This document shows, piece by piece, positions 21,183 to 30,550 of a stretch of DNA of 39,859 nucleotides. Source of the DNA: Bacteroidaceae bacterium. GTDB lineage: Bacteria > Bacteroidota > Bacteroidia > Bacteroidales > Bacteroidaceae. The position numbers and the translations under genes are program-made. The notes under the pieces were generated by a model. That model did no database searches. It saw only the letters and a program-made list of their open reading frames with translations, and was not told where the DNA came from. The stretch is taken from contig BLLV01000146.1 in assembly GCA_011959205.1 (NCBI GenBank), forward strand, positions 1 through 39,859. Direction: 5' to 3'. Numbering within the stretch: position 1 is the first letter of the stretch; every line of letters starts with the position of its first letter.

Positions 21183-21506
21183 ATGAGTAAATTACATATA
21201 AAAAAAGGCGATACAGTTTACGTAAACTCTGGTGAAGATAAAGGTAAAACTGGCCGTGTGCTGAAAGTTCTGATTAAGGAAGGACGTGCACTTGTAGAAG
21301 GTATCAATATGGTATCGAAAAGTACCAAACCTAATGCAAAGAACCCTCAGGGTGGTATCGTAAAGCAGGAAGCTGCTATACATATCTCAAACTTGAATGT
21401 GGTTGATCCTAAAACAGGCAAGCCAACACGTGTGGGAAGAAGAGAAAGTTCTGATGGTAGAACATTTGTTCGTTATGCTAAAAAATCAGGAGAGGAGATT
21501 AAATAA
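21183..21506 (+). CDS. rplX: 50S ribosomal protein L24 (uL24)
   Basis: A 107-residue assembly initiator with an N-terminal KOW motif ([20 protein letters not shown], about 7-26). Its last base is shared with the rplE start codon (TAATG). An AGGAG-like stretch in its final codons may serve as ribosome-binding site for rplE. Confidence 0.97.
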   Translation: MSKLHIKKGDTVYVNSGEDKGKTGRVLKVLIKEGRALVEGINMVSKSTKPNAKNPQGGIVKQEAAIHISNLNVVDPKTGKPTRVGRRESSDGRTFVRYAKKSGEEIK

Positions 21507-22063
21507 TGAGTAATACTGCTAGCCTTAAGAAAGAATATGCAGAGCGCATTGCGCCTGCATTGAAGAATCAGTTCCAATATTCTTCAACAATGCAGATCCC
21601 CGTACTTAAGAAGATTGTTATTAATCAAGGATTGGGTATGGCTGTTGCTGATAAGAAGATTATTGAAGTTGCTATTAATGAGTTAACAGCAATTACTGGT
21701 CAGAAAGCTGTTGCAACAGTTTCACGTAAAGATATCGCTAACTTTAAGTTGCGTAAGAAAATGCCGATTGGCGTAATGGTAACATTGCGTCGTGAAAGAA
21801 TGTATGAGTTCCTTGAAAAACTTGTCCGTGTTGCTTTGCCACGTATCCGTGACTTCAAAGGTATCGAAAGCAAGTTCGATGGAAGAGGTAATTATACATT
21901 GGGTATTCAGGAGCAAATTATTTTTCCTGAAATAAATATCGATAGTATTACTAAAATTCTCGGAATGAATATTACCTTTGTAACTTCTGCTCCGACAGAT
22001 GAAGAAGGTTATGCTTTGTTGAAGGAATTTGGTTTACCGTTTAAAAACTCAAAAAAAGATTAA
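21506..22063 (+). CDS. rplE: 50S ribosomal protein L5 (uL5)
   Basis: A 185-residue 5S rRNA-binding protein of the central protuberance. It has [12 protein letters not shown] near 33-44 and the conserved [18 protein letters not shown] at about 139-156. Overlaps the rplX stop by one nucleotide. Confidence 0.97.
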   Translation: MSNTASLKKEYAERIAPALKNQFQYSSTMQIPVLKKIVINQGLGMAVADKKIIEVAINELTAITGQKAVATVSRKDIANFKLRKKMPIGVMVTLRRERMYEFLEKLVRVALPRIRDFKGIESKFDGRGNYTLGIQEQIIFPEINIDSITKILGMNITFVTSAPTDEEGYALLKEFGLPFKNSKKD

Positions 22064-22069
22064 TATATT

Positions 22070-22369
22070 ATGGCAAAAGAATCAATGAAGGCTCGTGAAG
22101 TAAAAAGAGCCAAACTTGTAGCCAAATATGCTGAAAAACGTGCTGCGTTGAAAAAGATTGTCAACTCAGGTGATCCTGCTGAAGCTTTTGAAGCTGCTCA
22201 GAAATTGCAGGCTATTCCTAAGAATGCTAATCCGATTCGTTTGCACAACCGTTGTAAATTGACCGGTCGTCCTAAAGGCTATATTCGTCAGTTCGGGATT
22301 TCAAGAATCCAGTTCCGTGAAATGGCTTCTAATGGCTTGATTCCGGGCGTTAAGAAAGCAAGCTGGTAA
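22070..22369 (+). CDS. rpsN: 30S ribosomal protein S14 (uS14), zinc-free form
   Basis: A 99-residue head protein of the long type that lacks CxxC pairs, so it does not need zinc. The C-terminal [20 protein letters not shown] and ASW end are typical. It keeps one cysteine where zinc-binding paralogues have four. A 57-nt spacer precedes rpsH. Confidence 0.96.
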
Positions 22370-22426
22370 TTCTTTTTATTTTTAAATATTGTCAGGGTAG
22401 TCCTGATTAATTTAATTTATTATTAT

Positions 22427-22822
22427 ATGACAGATCCAATCGCAGATTATCTCACCAGATTGAGAAATGCAATTAGTGCAAAGCACAGAGTAGTAGAAGT
22501 GCCTGCCTCGAATTTGAAAAAGGAAATCACTAAGATCCTTTTCGATAAAGGCTACATTCTGAACTACAAGTTTGTAGAAGATGGTCCTCAAGGAACTATC
22601 AAAGTGGCTTTGAAGTACGACTCAGTAAACAAAGTAAATGCTATTAAGAAACTTATCAGAGTTTCTACTCCGGGTTTACGTAAGTATACGGGTTACAAAG
22701 ACATGCCGAGAGTTATTAATGGTTTAGGTATTGCTATAATATCTACTTCCAAAGGTGTAATGACTAACAAAGAAGCTGCTGAATTGAAAATCGGTGGTGA
22801 AGTTCTTTGTTATGTATATTAA
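22427..22822 (+). CDS. rpsH: 30S ribosomal protein S8 (uS8)
   Basis: A 131-residue primary 16S rRNA-binding protein. It starts MTDPIADYLTRLRNA and ends in the conserved GGEVLCYVY. In E. coli S8 represses the spc operon near rplE; I see only a weak 5-bp hairpin in the spacer upstream of this gene. Confidence 0.97.
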   Translation: MTDPIADYLTRLRNAISAKHRVVEVPASNLKKEITKILFDKGYILNYKFVEDGPQGTIKVALKYDSVNKVNAIKKLIRVSTPGLRKYTGYKDMPRVINGLGIAIISTSKGVMTNKEAAELKIGGEVLCYVY

Positions 22823-22823
22823 T

Positions 22824-22829
22824 AGGAGG
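22824..22829 (+). promoter_or_regulatory. Perfect Shine-Dalgarno for rplF
   Basis: AGGAGG lies 7 nt before the rplF ATG, directly after the rpsH stop codon. Confidence 0.7.
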
Positions 22830-22836
22830 ATAAGCA

Positions 22837-23406
22837 ATGTCAAGAATAGGAAAATTACCCATTAGTATTCCCGCTGGAGTAACAGTTACTCTGAAGGATA
22901 ATGTAGTTACTGTAAAAGGTCCTAAAGGCGAACTTAGCCAATTTGTTGATCCCTCTATCAATGTTGCAATTGAAGATGGACATGTGGCGTTAACAGAAAA
23001 CGAAAACGCAATGTTGGATAACATAAAGCAAAGACATGCTTTCCATGGTTTGTATCGTTCTTTGGTTAACAACATGGTTATTGGAGTTTCTGAAGGTTAT
23101 AAGAAAGAACTGGAACTTGTCGGTGTAGGTTACCGTGCTTCAAACAATGGTAATATTATTGATTTCGCTTTAGGTTATACTCATAATATCTTTATGCAGT
23201 TGCCTCCTGAAATCAAAGTAGAAACTAAATCAGAAAGAAATAAGAACCCTCTTATTATATTGGAATCTTGTGACAAACAACTGCTGGGTCAGGTTTGCTC
23301 AAAAATACGTTCTTTCCGTAAGCCGGAACCTTATAAAGGTAAAGGTATTAAGTTTGTTGGCGAAGAAATTCGTAGAAAGTCTGGTAAGTCAGCCGGTGCT
23401 AAATAA
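22837..23406 (+). CDS. rplF: 50S ribosomal protein L6 (uL6)
   Basis: A 189-residue two-domain protein near the sarcin-ricin loop. It begins MSRIGKLPISIPAGV, and the second domain has PEPYKGKGIKFVGEEIRRKSGKSA at about 162-185. Strong SD upstream. Confidence 0.97.
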   Translation: MSRIGKLPISIPAGVTVTLKDNVVTVKGPKGELSQFVDPSINVAIEDGHVALTENENAMLDNIKQRHAFHGLYRSLVNNMVIGVSEGYKKELELVGVGYRASNNGNIIDFALGYTHNIFMQLPPEIKVETKSERNKNPLIILESCDKQLLGQVCSKIRSFRKPEPYKGKGIKFVGEEIRRKSGKSAGAK

Positions 23407-23427
23407 TTTACATAAAATTGTATTATC

Positions 23428-23769
23428 ATGACAACAAAATTAGAAAGACGAATCAAGATTAAATATAGAGTACGCAATAAGATTTCAGGCACTACTGAAC
23501 GTCCGCGTATGAGTGTGTTTAGAAGTAACAAGCAGATTTACGTTCAAGTTATCGATGACTTGTCTGGTAGAACTTTGGCTGCAGCTTCATCTTTGGGAAT
23601 GGAAGCTATGCCTAAGAAAGAACAGGCTGCTAAAGTTGGTGAACTGATTGCCAAGAAGGCTCAGGAAGCTGGTATTACGACTGTCGTATTCGACCGTAAT
23701 GGTTACTTGTATCATGGGAGAATAAAAGAAGTAGCTGACGCTGCTCGTAACGGTGGACTTAAATTTTAA
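23428..23769 (+). CDS. rplR: 50S ribosomal protein L18 (uL18)
   Basis: A 113-residue 5S rRNA-binding protein of the central protuberance. It shows the family patterns [24 protein letters not shown] (about 19-42, read as two segments) and the end [26 protein letters not shown]. Confidence 0.96.
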   Translation: MTTKLERRIKIKYRVRNKISGTTERPRMSVFRSNKQIYVQVIDDLSGRTLAAASSLGMEAMPKKEQAAKVGELIAKKAQEAGITTVVFDRNGYLYHGRIKEVADAARNGGLKF

Positions 23770-23775
23770 TCAATT

Positions 23776-24291
23776 ATGGCAGTTAATAATAGAGTTAAGA
23801 TAACTAACGATATAGAGTTAAAAGATAGATTGGTTGCTATCAACCGTGTTACAAAAGTAACAAAGGGTGGTAGAACATTCAGCTTCTCTGCAATTGTCGT
23901 TGTTGGAAACGAAGACGGTATTATTGGTTGGGGCCTTGGTAAAGCAGGTGAAGTAACAGCTGCTATTGCCAAAGGTGTTGAAGCAGCTAAAAAGAACTTG
24001 ACTCGTGTTCCTGTATTGAAGGGTACAGTTCCTCATGAACAATCTGCTAAATTCGGTGGTGCTGAAGTATTCATCAAACCGGCTTCTACCGGTACCGGTG
24101 TGGTAGCAGGTGGTGCAATGCGTGCTGTTTTGGAAAGTGTAGGTATTACAGACGTTTTGGCTAAGTCAAAAGGTTCTTCTAATCCGCACAACTTGGTAAA
24201 AGCTACTATTTTAGCTTTGGGCGAGATGAGAGATGCCCGTATGGTTGCTCAGAACAGAGGCGTAAGTATGGAAAAAGTATTTAGAGGATAA
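23776..24291 (+). CDS. rpsE: 30S ribosomal protein S5 (uS5)
   Basis: A 171-residue protein at the mRNA entry with helicase and accuracy roles. The N-terminal double-stranded-RNA-binding fold spans about 14-77 ([18 protein letters not shown]) and the S5 C-terminal domain includes [21 protein letters not shown] [17 protein letters not shown]. Its TAA stop overlaps the first A of the rpmD SD. Confidence 0.97.
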   Translation: MAVNNRVKITNDIELKDRLVAINRVTKVTKGGRTFSFSAIVVVGNEDGIIGWGLGKAGEVTAAIAKGVEAAKKNLTRVPVLKGTVPHEQSAKFGGAEVFIKPASTGTGVVAGGAMRAVLESVGITDVLAKSKGSSNPHNLVKATILALGEMRDARMVAQNRGVSMEKVFRG

Positions 24292-24296
24292 GGAGG
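24290..24296 (+). promoter_or_regulatory. Perfect Shine-Dalgarno for rpmD
   Basis: AAGGAGG overlaps the rpsE stop codon and lies 4 nt before the rpmD ATG, the same arrangement as at rplJ. Confidence 0.7.
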
Positions 24297-24300
24297 AATT

Positions 24301-24477
24301 ATGTCAACGATTAAGATTAAACAAGTAAAAAGTAGAATTGGTGCTCCTGCTGATCAAAAAAGAGTACTCGATGCGCTGGGGCTTCGCAAGATGAATCGTG
24401 TGGTTGAGCACGAAGCAACTCCTTCTATCCTGGGAATGGTTGAAAAGGTAAAACACCTGGTTGCCATCGTTAAGTAA
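24301..24477 (+). CDS. rpmD: 50S ribosomal protein L30 (uL30)
   Basis: A 58-residue small protein with the L30 fold: IKIKQVKSRIGAPADQKRVL near the N-terminus, LGLRKMNRVVEHEATPSILGM in the middle and VKHLVAIVK at the end. The start is set by the SD 4 nt upstream. Position between rpsE and rplO is the standard one. Confidence 0.95.
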   Translation: MSTIKIKQVKSRIGAPADQKRVLDALGLRKMNRVVEHEATPSILGMVEKVKHLVAIVK

Positions 24478-24507
24478 TTCATTGTTAATAAAAAAACTAA
24501 TTACGAT

Positions 24508-24954
24508 ATGAATTTAAGTAATTTGAAACCTGCAGAAGGATCTACAAAGACTAGAAAAAGAATTGGCCGTGGCCCAGGTTCTGGTTTAGGTGGTACTTCT
24601 ACAAGAGGTCATAAAGGTGCTAAATCAAGATCAGGTTATTCAAAGAAGATTGGTTTTGAAGGTGGACAGATGCCTCTTCAACGTCGTGTTCCGAAGTTTG
24701 GTTTTAAGAATATTAACCGTGTAGAATATAAAGCTATTAACCTTGAAACTATTCAGAAGTTGGCTGAAGCTAAGAATCTGACTAAGGTAGGTATGAATGA
24801 CTTTATTGAAGCTGGTTTCATTTCTTCTAATCAATTGGTAAAAGTACTAGGTAACGGTAGTTTGACTACTAAACTTGATGTGGAAGCTAATGCTTTTTCA
24901 AAGAGTGCGGTAGCTGCAATCGAAGCTGTTGGTGGTAATGCAGTAAAACTCTGA
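24508..24954 (+). CDS. rplO: 50S ribosomal protein L15 (uL15)
   Basis: A 148-residue late-assembly protein. Its extended glycine/basic N-terminal half (KRIGRGPGSGLGGTSTRGHKG, about 18-38) penetrates 23S rRNA and the globular C-terminal part follows. secY begins 4 nt after its TGA stop. Confidence 0.97.
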   Translation: MNLSNLKPAEGSTKTRKRIGRGPGSGLGGTSTRGHKGAKSRSGYSKKIGFEGGQMPLQRRVPKFGFKNINRVEYKAINLETIQKLAEAKNLTKVGMNDFIEAGFISSNQLVKVLGNGSLTTKLDVEANAFSKSAVAAIEAVGGNAVKL

Positions 24955-24958
24955 TTCA

Positions 24959-26305
24959 ATGAGAAAATCTATTGAAACATTAAAAAATATATGGAAAATT
25001 GAGGATCTGAGACAAAGGATCCTCATTACTATATTATTTGTTGCAATTTACAGGTTTGGTTCTTACGTGGTTCTGCCAGGTATTAACCCTGCTATGTTAA
25101 CTCAGTTGCATAAACAAACAAGTGAAGGTTTGTTAGCTTTGTTAAACATGTTCTCTGGAGGAGCGTTTTCCAATGCATCTATTTTTGCATTGGGAATCAT
25201 GCCATATATTTCGGCATCAATTGTAATTCAACTTTTGGCGATTGCTGTTCCCTACTTTCAGAAAATCCAACGTGAAGGTGAAAGTGGTAGAAGAAAAATC
25301 AATCAATATACCCGTATATTGACAATTGCAATTTTGGTTTTCCAAGCTCCCTCATACTTGCTTAACCTTAAGATGCAAGCCGGACCGTCACTTAATGCTT
25401 CATTAGATTGGACATTCTTTATAATTACTTCTACCATCATTTTGGCAGCTGGAAGTATGTTTATTCTGTGGCTTGGAGAAAGAATAACAGATAAGGGTAT
25501 AGGTAATGGTATATCATTCATTATTTTGATTGGTATTATTGCCCGTCTGCCGCAATCTTTATTCCAGGAATTCGTTTCTCGTCTGGCTTCTCCGGGTGCA
25601 GGTGGTATCATCATGTTTTTGTTGGAAATAGTATTTTTGTTGTTCGTTATTGCAGCAGCAATTTTGTTGGTTCAAGGCGTTCGCAAAGTTCCCGTACAAT
25701 ATGCAAAACGTATTGTAGGAAACAAACAGTATGGTGGTGCAAGACAATATATTCCTTTGAAGGTGAATGCTGCGAATGTAATGCCTATCATCTTTGCTCA
25801 GGCAATCATGTTTATTCCTATTACATTGGTGGGCTTCTCAAACGCTGCGACAGCAAGTGGTATTGTACGTGCATTTGTAGATCATACTAGCTTTTGGTAT
25901 AATTTTGTTTTTGCAATATTGATTATTGTGTTTACATACTTCTATACTGCGATTACAATTAATCCTAACCAGATGGCAGAAGATATGAAGAGAAATAATG
26001 GTTTTATTCCGGGAATAAAACCAGGTAAGAATACAGCTGAGTATATAGATGCGATTATGTCTCGTATTACTCTGCCGGGTTCTATATTCTTGGCTCTTGT
26101 AGCCATTATGCCCGCATTTGCTGGTATTTTTGGAGTAAAAGCTGAGTTCGCCCAGTTCTTTGGTGGTACATCCTTATTGATTCTTGTAGGTGTTGTATTG
26201 GATACACTTCAACAGGTAGAAAGTCATTTGCTGATGCGCCATTATGACGGATTATTGAATTCCGGAAGAATAAAGGGGCGTGCTGGTAATGTTGCTGCAT
26301 ATTAA
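24959..26305 (+). CDS. secY: Preprotein translocase subunit SecY
   Basis: A 448-residue integral membrane protein that forms the Sec channel. Ten hydrophobic segments can be seen, beginning at about residues 21-40 (RILITILFVAIYRFGSYVVL). The plug region with GLLALLNMFSGGAF and the cytoplasmic loop RKVPVQYAKR (ribosome and SecA contact) are present. Translationally linked to rplO by a 4-nt gap; pairs with SecE at the window start. Confidence 0.98.
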   Translation: MRKSIETLKNIWKIEDLRQRILITILFVAIYRFGSYVVLPGINPAMLTQLHKQTSEGLLALLNMFSGGAFSNASIFALGIMPYISASIVIQLLAIAVPYFQKIQREGESGRRKINQYTRILTIAILVFQAPSYLLNLKMQAGPSLNASLDWTFFIITSTIILAAGSMFILWLGERITDKGIGNGISFIILIGIIARLPQSLFQEFVSRLASPGAGGIIMFLLEIVFLLFVIAAAILLVQGVRKVPVQYAKRIVGNKQYGGARQYIPLKVNAANVMPIIFAQAIMFIPITLVGFSNAATASGIVRAFVDHTSFWYNFVFAILIIVFTYFYTAITINPNQMAEDMKRNNGFIPGIKPGKNTAEYIDAIMSRITLPGSIFLALVAIMPAFAGIFGVKAEFAQFFGGTSLLILVGVVLDTLQQVESHLLMRHYDGLLNSGRIKGRAGNVAAY

Positions 26306-26315
26306 TAAGTCTGAG

Positions 26316-27113
26316 ATGATATTTCTTAAGACAGATGATGAGATAGAGCTGCTTCGTCAGAGTAACCTACTTGTAGGTAAAACTCTGGCTGAAGTTGCTA
26401 AATTGATAAAACCCGGTGTAACAACCAGGGAACTTGACAAGGTAGCAGAAGAGTTTATTAGAGATAATGGGGCTGTTCCTACTTTTAAAGGTTTTCCCAA
26501 TCAATATGGTGATCCGTTCCCCAGTACTTTGTGTACTTCGGTAAATGATCAGGTTGTACATGGTATTCCCAACGATATTCCTTTGAAAGAAGGCGATATT
26601 GTTTCTGTTGATTGTGGTACTTACATGAATGGTTTTTGTGGGGACTCGGCTTATACCTTCTGTGTGGGGGAAGTTGATCCCGAGGTCTTGAAACTTTTGA
26701 AGACAACAAAAGAAGCTTTGTATTTAGGTATAGAGAATGCTATTCATGGAAAGCGTTTGGGTGATATAGGTTTTGCTGTCCAGCAACATTGCGAGGCTAA
26801 TTCCTATGGTGTGGTGAGAGAATTTGTAGGTCATGGTATTGGAAAAGATATGCATGAAGACCCGCAGGTACCCAATTATGGAAAAAGAGGATACGGCACT
26901 CTGTTGAAAAAAGGTATGTGCATTGCCATCGAACCGATGATAACATTGGGCTCCCGTCAGATAGTAATGGAGAGAGATGGATGGACAGTACGTACGCGCG
27001 ATAGGAAATGTGCCGCTCACTTTGAGCATACAGTTGCAATAGGAGTTGGGAAGGCAGATATTTTGTCCTCATTTGAATATGTCGAACAAGTATTAGGAGA
27101 TAAAGCAATTTAA
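26316..27113 (+). CDS. map: Type I methionine aminopeptidase
   Basis: A 265-residue enzyme that removes the initiator methionine from nascent chains. All metal ligands are present: Asp99, Asp110, His173, Glu206 and Glu237, with the substrate-contacting His82. I chose the ATG at 26316 ([13 protein letters not shown]), 10 nt after the secY stop; an in-frame ATG at 26280 would overlap secY and add 12 residues unlike the family. infA starts one nucleotide after its stop. Confidence 0.95.
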   Translation: MIFLKTDDEIELLRQSNLLVGKTLAEVAKLIKPGVTTRELDKVAEEFIRDNGAVPTFKGFPNQYGDPFPSTLCTSVNDQVVHGIPNDIPLKEGDIVSVDCGTYMNGFCGDSAYTFCVGEVDPEVLKLLKTTKEALYLGIENAIHGKRLGDIGFAVQQHCEANSYGVVREFVGHGIGKDMHEDPQVPNYGKRGYGTLLKKGMCIAIEPMITLGSRQIVMERDGWTVRTRDRKCAAHFEHTVAIGVGKADILSSFEYVEQVLGDKAI

Positions 27114-27114
27114 T

Positions 27115-27333
27115 ATGGCAAAGCAATCCGCAATAGAACAAGATGGAGTTATAGTTGAAGCATTGTCTAATGCAATGTTTCGTGTTGAGCTAGAAAACGG
27201 GCATGAAATTACTGCTCATATCTCTGGCAAGATGAGAATGCATTACATTAAAATATTACCCGGGGATAAGGTCAGAGTAGAGATGTCTCCTTATGACTTA
27301 TCTAAAGGAAGAATCGTTTTTAGATACAAATAA
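27115..27333 (+). CDS. infA: Translation initiation factor IF-1
   Basis: A 72-residue S1/OB-fold protein that occupies the A site during initiation. [38 protein letters not shown] and the end KGRIVFRYK are all typical. Only one base separates it from map, and rpmJ follows 14 nt later. Confidence 0.97.
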   Translation: MAKQSAIEQDGVIVEALSNAMFRVELENGHEITAHISGKMRMHYIKILPGDKVRVEMSPYDLSKGRIVFRYK

Positions 27334-27347
27334 AAAAGAAATAAGAT

Positions 27348-27464
27348 ATGAAAGTAAGAGCATCATTAAAGAAACGTACGCCGGAATGCAAAATCGTTAG
27401 ACGAAATGGCCGTTTGTATGTTATTAACAAGAAAAATCCTAAGTATAAACAACGTCAAGGATAA
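27348..27464 (+). CDS. rpmJ: 50S ribosomal protein L36 (bL36), zinc-free form
   Basis: A 38-residue protein beginning [10 protein letters not shown] and ending NPKYKQRQG. Only one cysteine (Cys14) remains of the usual C-C-C-H zinc site: the first, third and fourth ligands are replaced. It therefore appears to be a zinc-independent version. Placed between infA and rpsM as in most bacteria. Confidence 0.95.
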   Translation: MKVRASLKKRTPECKIVRRNGRLYVINKKNPKYKQRQG

Positions 27465-27497
27465 TTTATTATTTTTGCAAAAAAAATAATTTAGTAT

Positions 27498-27878
27498 ATG
27501 GCTATAAGAATAGTTGGTGTAGATTTGCCTCAGAATAAAAGAGGCGAGATTGCGTTAACCTATGTATATGGTATCGGACGCAGTAGTTCAGCAAAAATCT
27601 TGGATAAGGCTGGTGTTGACAGAGATGTGAAAGTGAAGGACTGGACAGATGACCAGGCAGCTAAAATCCGTGAAATCATTGGTGCTGAATATAAAGTAGA
27701 AGGTGATCTTCGTTCAGAAGTGCAATTGAACATTAAGCGATTAATGGATATTGGTTGCTATCGTGGTGTACGTCACCGTATTGGTCTGCCGGTTCGTGGA
27801 CAGAGCACTAAAAATAACGCTCGTACACGTAAGGGAAGAAAGAAAACAGTTGCAAATAAGAAAAAAGCTACTAAATAA
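27498..27878 (+). CDS. rpsM: 30S ribosomal protein S13 (uS13)
   Basis: A 126-residue 30S head protein forming intersubunit bridges and contacting P-site tRNA with its basic tail. It has the helix-two-turn-helix N-terminal region ([15 protein letters not shown], then [12 protein letters not shown]) and the conserved [18 protein letters not shown] near the C-terminus. A TATTTTTG at 27470-27477 could be a weak internal promoter -7 element, but I see no -33 partner. Confidence 0.97.
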   Translation: MAIRIVGVDLPQNKRGEIALTYVYGIGRSSSAKILDKAGVDRDVKVKDWTDDQAAKIREIIGAEYKVEGDLRSEVQLNIKRLMDIGCYRGVRHRIGLPVRGQSTKNNARTRKGRKKTVANKKKATK

Positions 27879-27889
27879 TAATTGTTGAT

Positions 27890-28279
27890 ATGGCAAAAAA
27901 AACAGTCGCAGCTAAGAAGAGAAATGTGAAGGTTGACGCTAATGGACAGTTGCATGTTCATTCTTCATTCAACAACATCATTGTATCTCTGGCAAATAGT
28001 GAAGGTCAGATTATCTCATGGTCTTCTGCAGGTAAGATGGGATTTAGAGGTTCTAAGAAGAACACTCCTTATGCAGCACAGATGGCTGCACAAGATTGCG
28101 CTAAAGTAGCGTTTGATCTTGGCCTGAGAAAGGTGAAAGCATACGTTAAGGGTCCTGGAAACGGACGTGAGTCTGCTATCAGAACTATTCACGGAGCTGG
28201 TATCGAAGTTACTGAAATTATCGATGTAACTCCGCTTCCACACAACGGTTGTCGTCCTCCGAAAAGAAGAAGAGTTTAA
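27890..28279 (+). CDS. rpsK: 30S ribosomal protein S11 (uS11)
   Basis: A 129-residue platform protein near the mRNA exit. It contains [13 protein letters not shown] (about 24-36), [16 protein letters not shown] and the strongly conserved end [16 protein letters not shown] structured 116-nt spacer separates it from rpsD. Confidence 0.97.
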   Translation: MAKKTVAAKKRNVKVDANGQLHVHSSFNNIIVSLANSEGQIISWSSAGKMGFRGSKKNTPYAAQMAAQDCAKVAFDLGLRKVKAYVKGPGNGRESAIRTIHGAGIEVTEIIDVTPLPHNGCRPPKRRRV

Positions 28280-28301
28280 TAGATAACCTATTTTTATATG
28301 T

Positions 28302-28366
28302 AACTTGATTTTGTTAATAATGGATTGCACTTCCTTTCTGTAATCGCGGCTGCAACAAATTAAGTT
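28302..28366 (+). other. Candidate S4-responsive leader RNA before rpsD
   Basis: Positions 28302-28315 and 28354-28366 form a 13-bp closing stem (one bulged T, one G-U). It encloses a second hairpin in which 28323-28329 pairs with 28339-28345 around a 9-nt pyrimidine-rich loop, and a single-stranded segment 28346-28353. There is no T-run, so it is not a terminator. It lies 29 nt before the rpsD start. A leader class for S4 in Bacteroidia has been reported in the literature as I recall; I could not test for a match here. Confidence 0.6.
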
Positions 28367-28395
28367 CATTAGTAACAATTAAATTAGAAAAAGAA

Positions 28396-29001
28396 ATGGC
28401 TAGATATACTGGACCAAAATCAAGAATTGCCCGTAAATTCGGTGAAGGAATCTTTGGAGCAGATAAAGTTTTATCTAAGAAGAATTATCCTCCCGGACAA
28501 CATGGTAACAACAGAAGAAGAAAGACTTCTGAGTATGGTGTCATGTTGGCAGAAAAACAAAAAGCTAAATATACTTACGGTGTATTGGAAAAACAATTCC
28601 GTAACCTGTTTGAAAAGGCTGCAAGTGCTAACGGTATTACCGGTGAAATCTTGTTGCAGAGTTTAGAGGCTCGTCTTGACAACGTGGTGTTCCGTTTGGG
28701 TATTGCTCCGACTCGTGCTGCTGCCCGTCAGTTAGTAAGTCACAAGCACATTACAGTAGATGGAAAGGTAGTTAATATTCCTTCATTCTCTGTAAAACCC
28801 GGTCAGATTGTGGGTGTACGCGAAAGATCTAAATCTTTGGAAGTGATTGCTAATTCACTTGCAGGATTCAATCATAGCAAATATCCTTGGTTGGAGTGGG
28901 ATGAAAGTTCTAAGGTAGGTAAGTTGTTACATATACCTGAAAGAGCAGACATTCCTGAAAACATTAAAGAACACTTGATCGTTGAATTGTACTCTAAATA
29001 A
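28396..29001 (+). CDS. rpsD: 30S ribosomal protein S4 (uS4)
   Basis: A 201-residue assembly initiator of the 30S body. The S4 RNA-binding domain lies at about 92-155 ([27 protein letters not shown]). The N-terminal part has no zinc-binding cysteines. In many bacteria S4 controls the alpha operon by binding its mRNA, and the spacer in front of this gene folds well, consistent with self-regulation here. Confidence 0.97.
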   Translation: MARYTGPKSRIARKFGEGIFGADKVLSKKNYPPGQHGNNRRRKTSEYGVMLAEKQKAKYTYGVLEKQFRNLFEKAASANGITGEILLQSLEARLDNVVFRLGIAPTRAAARQLVSHKHITVDGKVVNIPSFSVKPGQIVGVRERSKSLEVIANSLAGFNHSKYPWLEWDESSKVGKLLHIPERADIPENIKEHLIVELYSK

Positions 29002-29012
29002 TAATTAATTTC

Positions 29013-30005
29013 ATGGCGATATTAGCATTTCAAAAACCTGATAAAGTATTAATGTTGGAAGCGGACTCCAGATTTGGAAAATTTGAGTTCCGTCCACTTG
29101 AACCCGGTTTCGGTATTACCGTAGGTAATGCTTTACGCCGTATTCTTCTTTCTTCATTGGAAGGATTTGCAATCAACACGATTAAGATCGAAGGTGTGGA
29201 ACATGAGTTCGCATCTGTACCCGGTGTCAAAGAAGACGTGACCAACATTATCTTAAATCTGAAGCAAGTCAGATTTAAGCAAGTAGTAGAAGAGTTCGAA
29301 AATGAAAAGGTAAGCATTACCGTTGAGAATTCTAGTGAATTTAAGGCAGGTGATATAAGTAAGTATTTGACTGGATTTGAAGTGTTAAATCCTGAATTGG
29401 TTATTTGCCATTTAGATTCAAAAGCAACAATGCAGATGGACATTACTATTAATAAAGGTAGAGGGTATGTTCCGGCTGACGAAAACCGCGAATATTGTAC
29501 CGATGTTAATGTAATTCCTATCGATTCTATTTACACACCGATACGTAATGTAAAATATCAGGTGGAAAACTTCCGTGTTGAACAGAAGACTGACTACGAA
29601 AAGCTGGTATTGGAAATTACTACCGATGGTTCCATTCACCCGAAGGAAGCTTTGAAAGAAGCCGCTAAAATATTGATTTATCATTTCATGTTGTTCTCTG
29701 ATGAAAAGATTACTCTTGAAACATCCGATGTGGACGGCAATGAAGAATTTGATGAAGAAGTATTGCACATGCGTCAGCTGCTTAAGACGAAGCTTGTTGA
29801 TATGGACCTCTCAGTTCGTGCCTTGAACTGCTTGAAAGCTGCCGATGTGGAAACATTGGGTGACTTAGTACAGTTCAACAAGACAGATCTGTTGAAGTTC
29901 AGAAACTTTGGTAAGAAATCGCTCACGGAGCTTGATGATTTGCTCGAGGGTCTGAATCTGTCGTTTGGAACCGACATCTCTAAATATAAATTAGATAAAG
30001 AATAA
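29013..30005 (+). CDS. rpoA: DNA-directed RNA polymerase alpha subunit
   Basis: A 330-residue assembly scaffold of RNA polymerase. The N-terminal dimerisation domain holds [16 protein letters not shown] at about 36-51. A linker rich in Asp/Glu near 240-252 leads to the C-terminal domain (about 260-325) with [19 protein letters not shown] and [10 protein letters not shown], which contacts activators and UP elements. Standard rpsD-rpoA-rplQ order. Confidence 0.98.
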   Translation: MAILAFQKPDKVLMLEADSRFGKFEFRPLEPGFGITVGNALRRILLSSLEGFAINTIKIEGVEHEFASVPGVKEDVTNIILNLKQVRFKQVVEEFENEKVSITVENSSEFKAGDISKYLTGFEVLNPELVICHLDSKATMQMDITINKGRGYVPADENREYCTDVNVIPIDSIYTPIRNVKYQVENFRVEQKTDYEKLVLEITTDGSIHPKEALKEAAKILIYHFMLFSDEKITLETSDVDGNEEFDEEVLHMRQLLKTKLVDMDLSVRALNCLKAADVETLGDLVQFNKTDLLKFRNFGKKSLTELDDLLEGLNLSFGTDISKYKLDKE

Positions 30006-30008
30006 AAA

Positions 30009-30497
30009 ATGAGACATAATAAGAAATTCAATCATTTAGGTCGTACTGCTTCTCACAGAAGTGCTATGTTATCTAACATGGCTTGTTCTTTGATCAAGCA
30101 CAAAAGAATCACTACGACTGTTGCAAAGGCTAAAGCTTTGAAGAAATTCGTTGAGCCTTTAATTACAAAATCTAAAGACGACACAACTAATTCACGTCGT
30201 GTTGTATTTAGCAACTTGCAAGATAAGTTTGCTGTAACGGAGTTGTTCAAAGAAATCTCTGTAAAAGTAGCAGATCGTCCGGGTGGTTATACTCGTATCA
30301 TCAAAACAGGTCATCGTTTGGGTGATAACGCTGAAATGTGCTTCATCGAGTTGGTAGATTACGATGAAAACATGGCTAAGACTGTAACTGCTAAGAAAGC
30401 AACTCGTACTCGTCGTTCTAAGAAGAGTGCAGCCGCTACAGAAGCTCCTGCAGCACCGGTAGCTGAAACTACAGAGGAAGCCCCTAAAGCTGAATAA
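30009..30497 (+). CDS. rplQ: 50S ribosomal protein L17 (bL17) with C-terminal extension
   Basis: A 162-residue tunnel-exit protein. The bL17 core (about 1-120) begins [21 protein letters not shown] tail of some 40 residues follows, first basic ([10 protein letters not shown]) and then Ala/Thr/Glu/Pro-rich and acidic, longer than the 127-residue E. coli protein and probably disordered. Last gene of the super-operon; a terminator follows within 20 nt. Confidence 0.97.
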   Translation: MRHNKKFNHLGRTASHRSAMLSNMACSLIKHKRITTTVAKAKALKKFVEPLITKSKDDTTNSRRVVFSNLQDKFAVTELFKEISVKVADRPGGYTRIIKTGHRLGDNAEMCFIELVDYDENMAKTVTAKKATRTRRSKKSAAATEAPAAPVAETTEEAPKAE

Positions 30498-30516
30498 TCT
30501 GTATATCATCATATAT

Positions 30517-30550
30517 AAAAGCCATAGCTATAAAAGCTGTGGCTTTTTTT
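30517..30550 (+). terminator. Intrinsic terminator of the ribosomal super-operon
   Basis: Positions 30517-30529 pair with 30535-30547 (13 base pairs, one G-T) around a 5-nt loop, with a T-run ending at 30550. It begins 20 nt after the rplQ stop. Confidence 0.92.

Noticed and set aside
22370..22426. Small hairpin between rpsN and rpsH as an S8 control site
   Set aside because: Five base pairs and no similarity to the S8-binding site; too weak to annotate.
27470..27477. TATTTTTG before rpsM as an internal promoter
   Set aside because: It fits the -7 consensus, but the spacer is nearly all A/T, there is no -33 element, and such matches arise easily in this composition.
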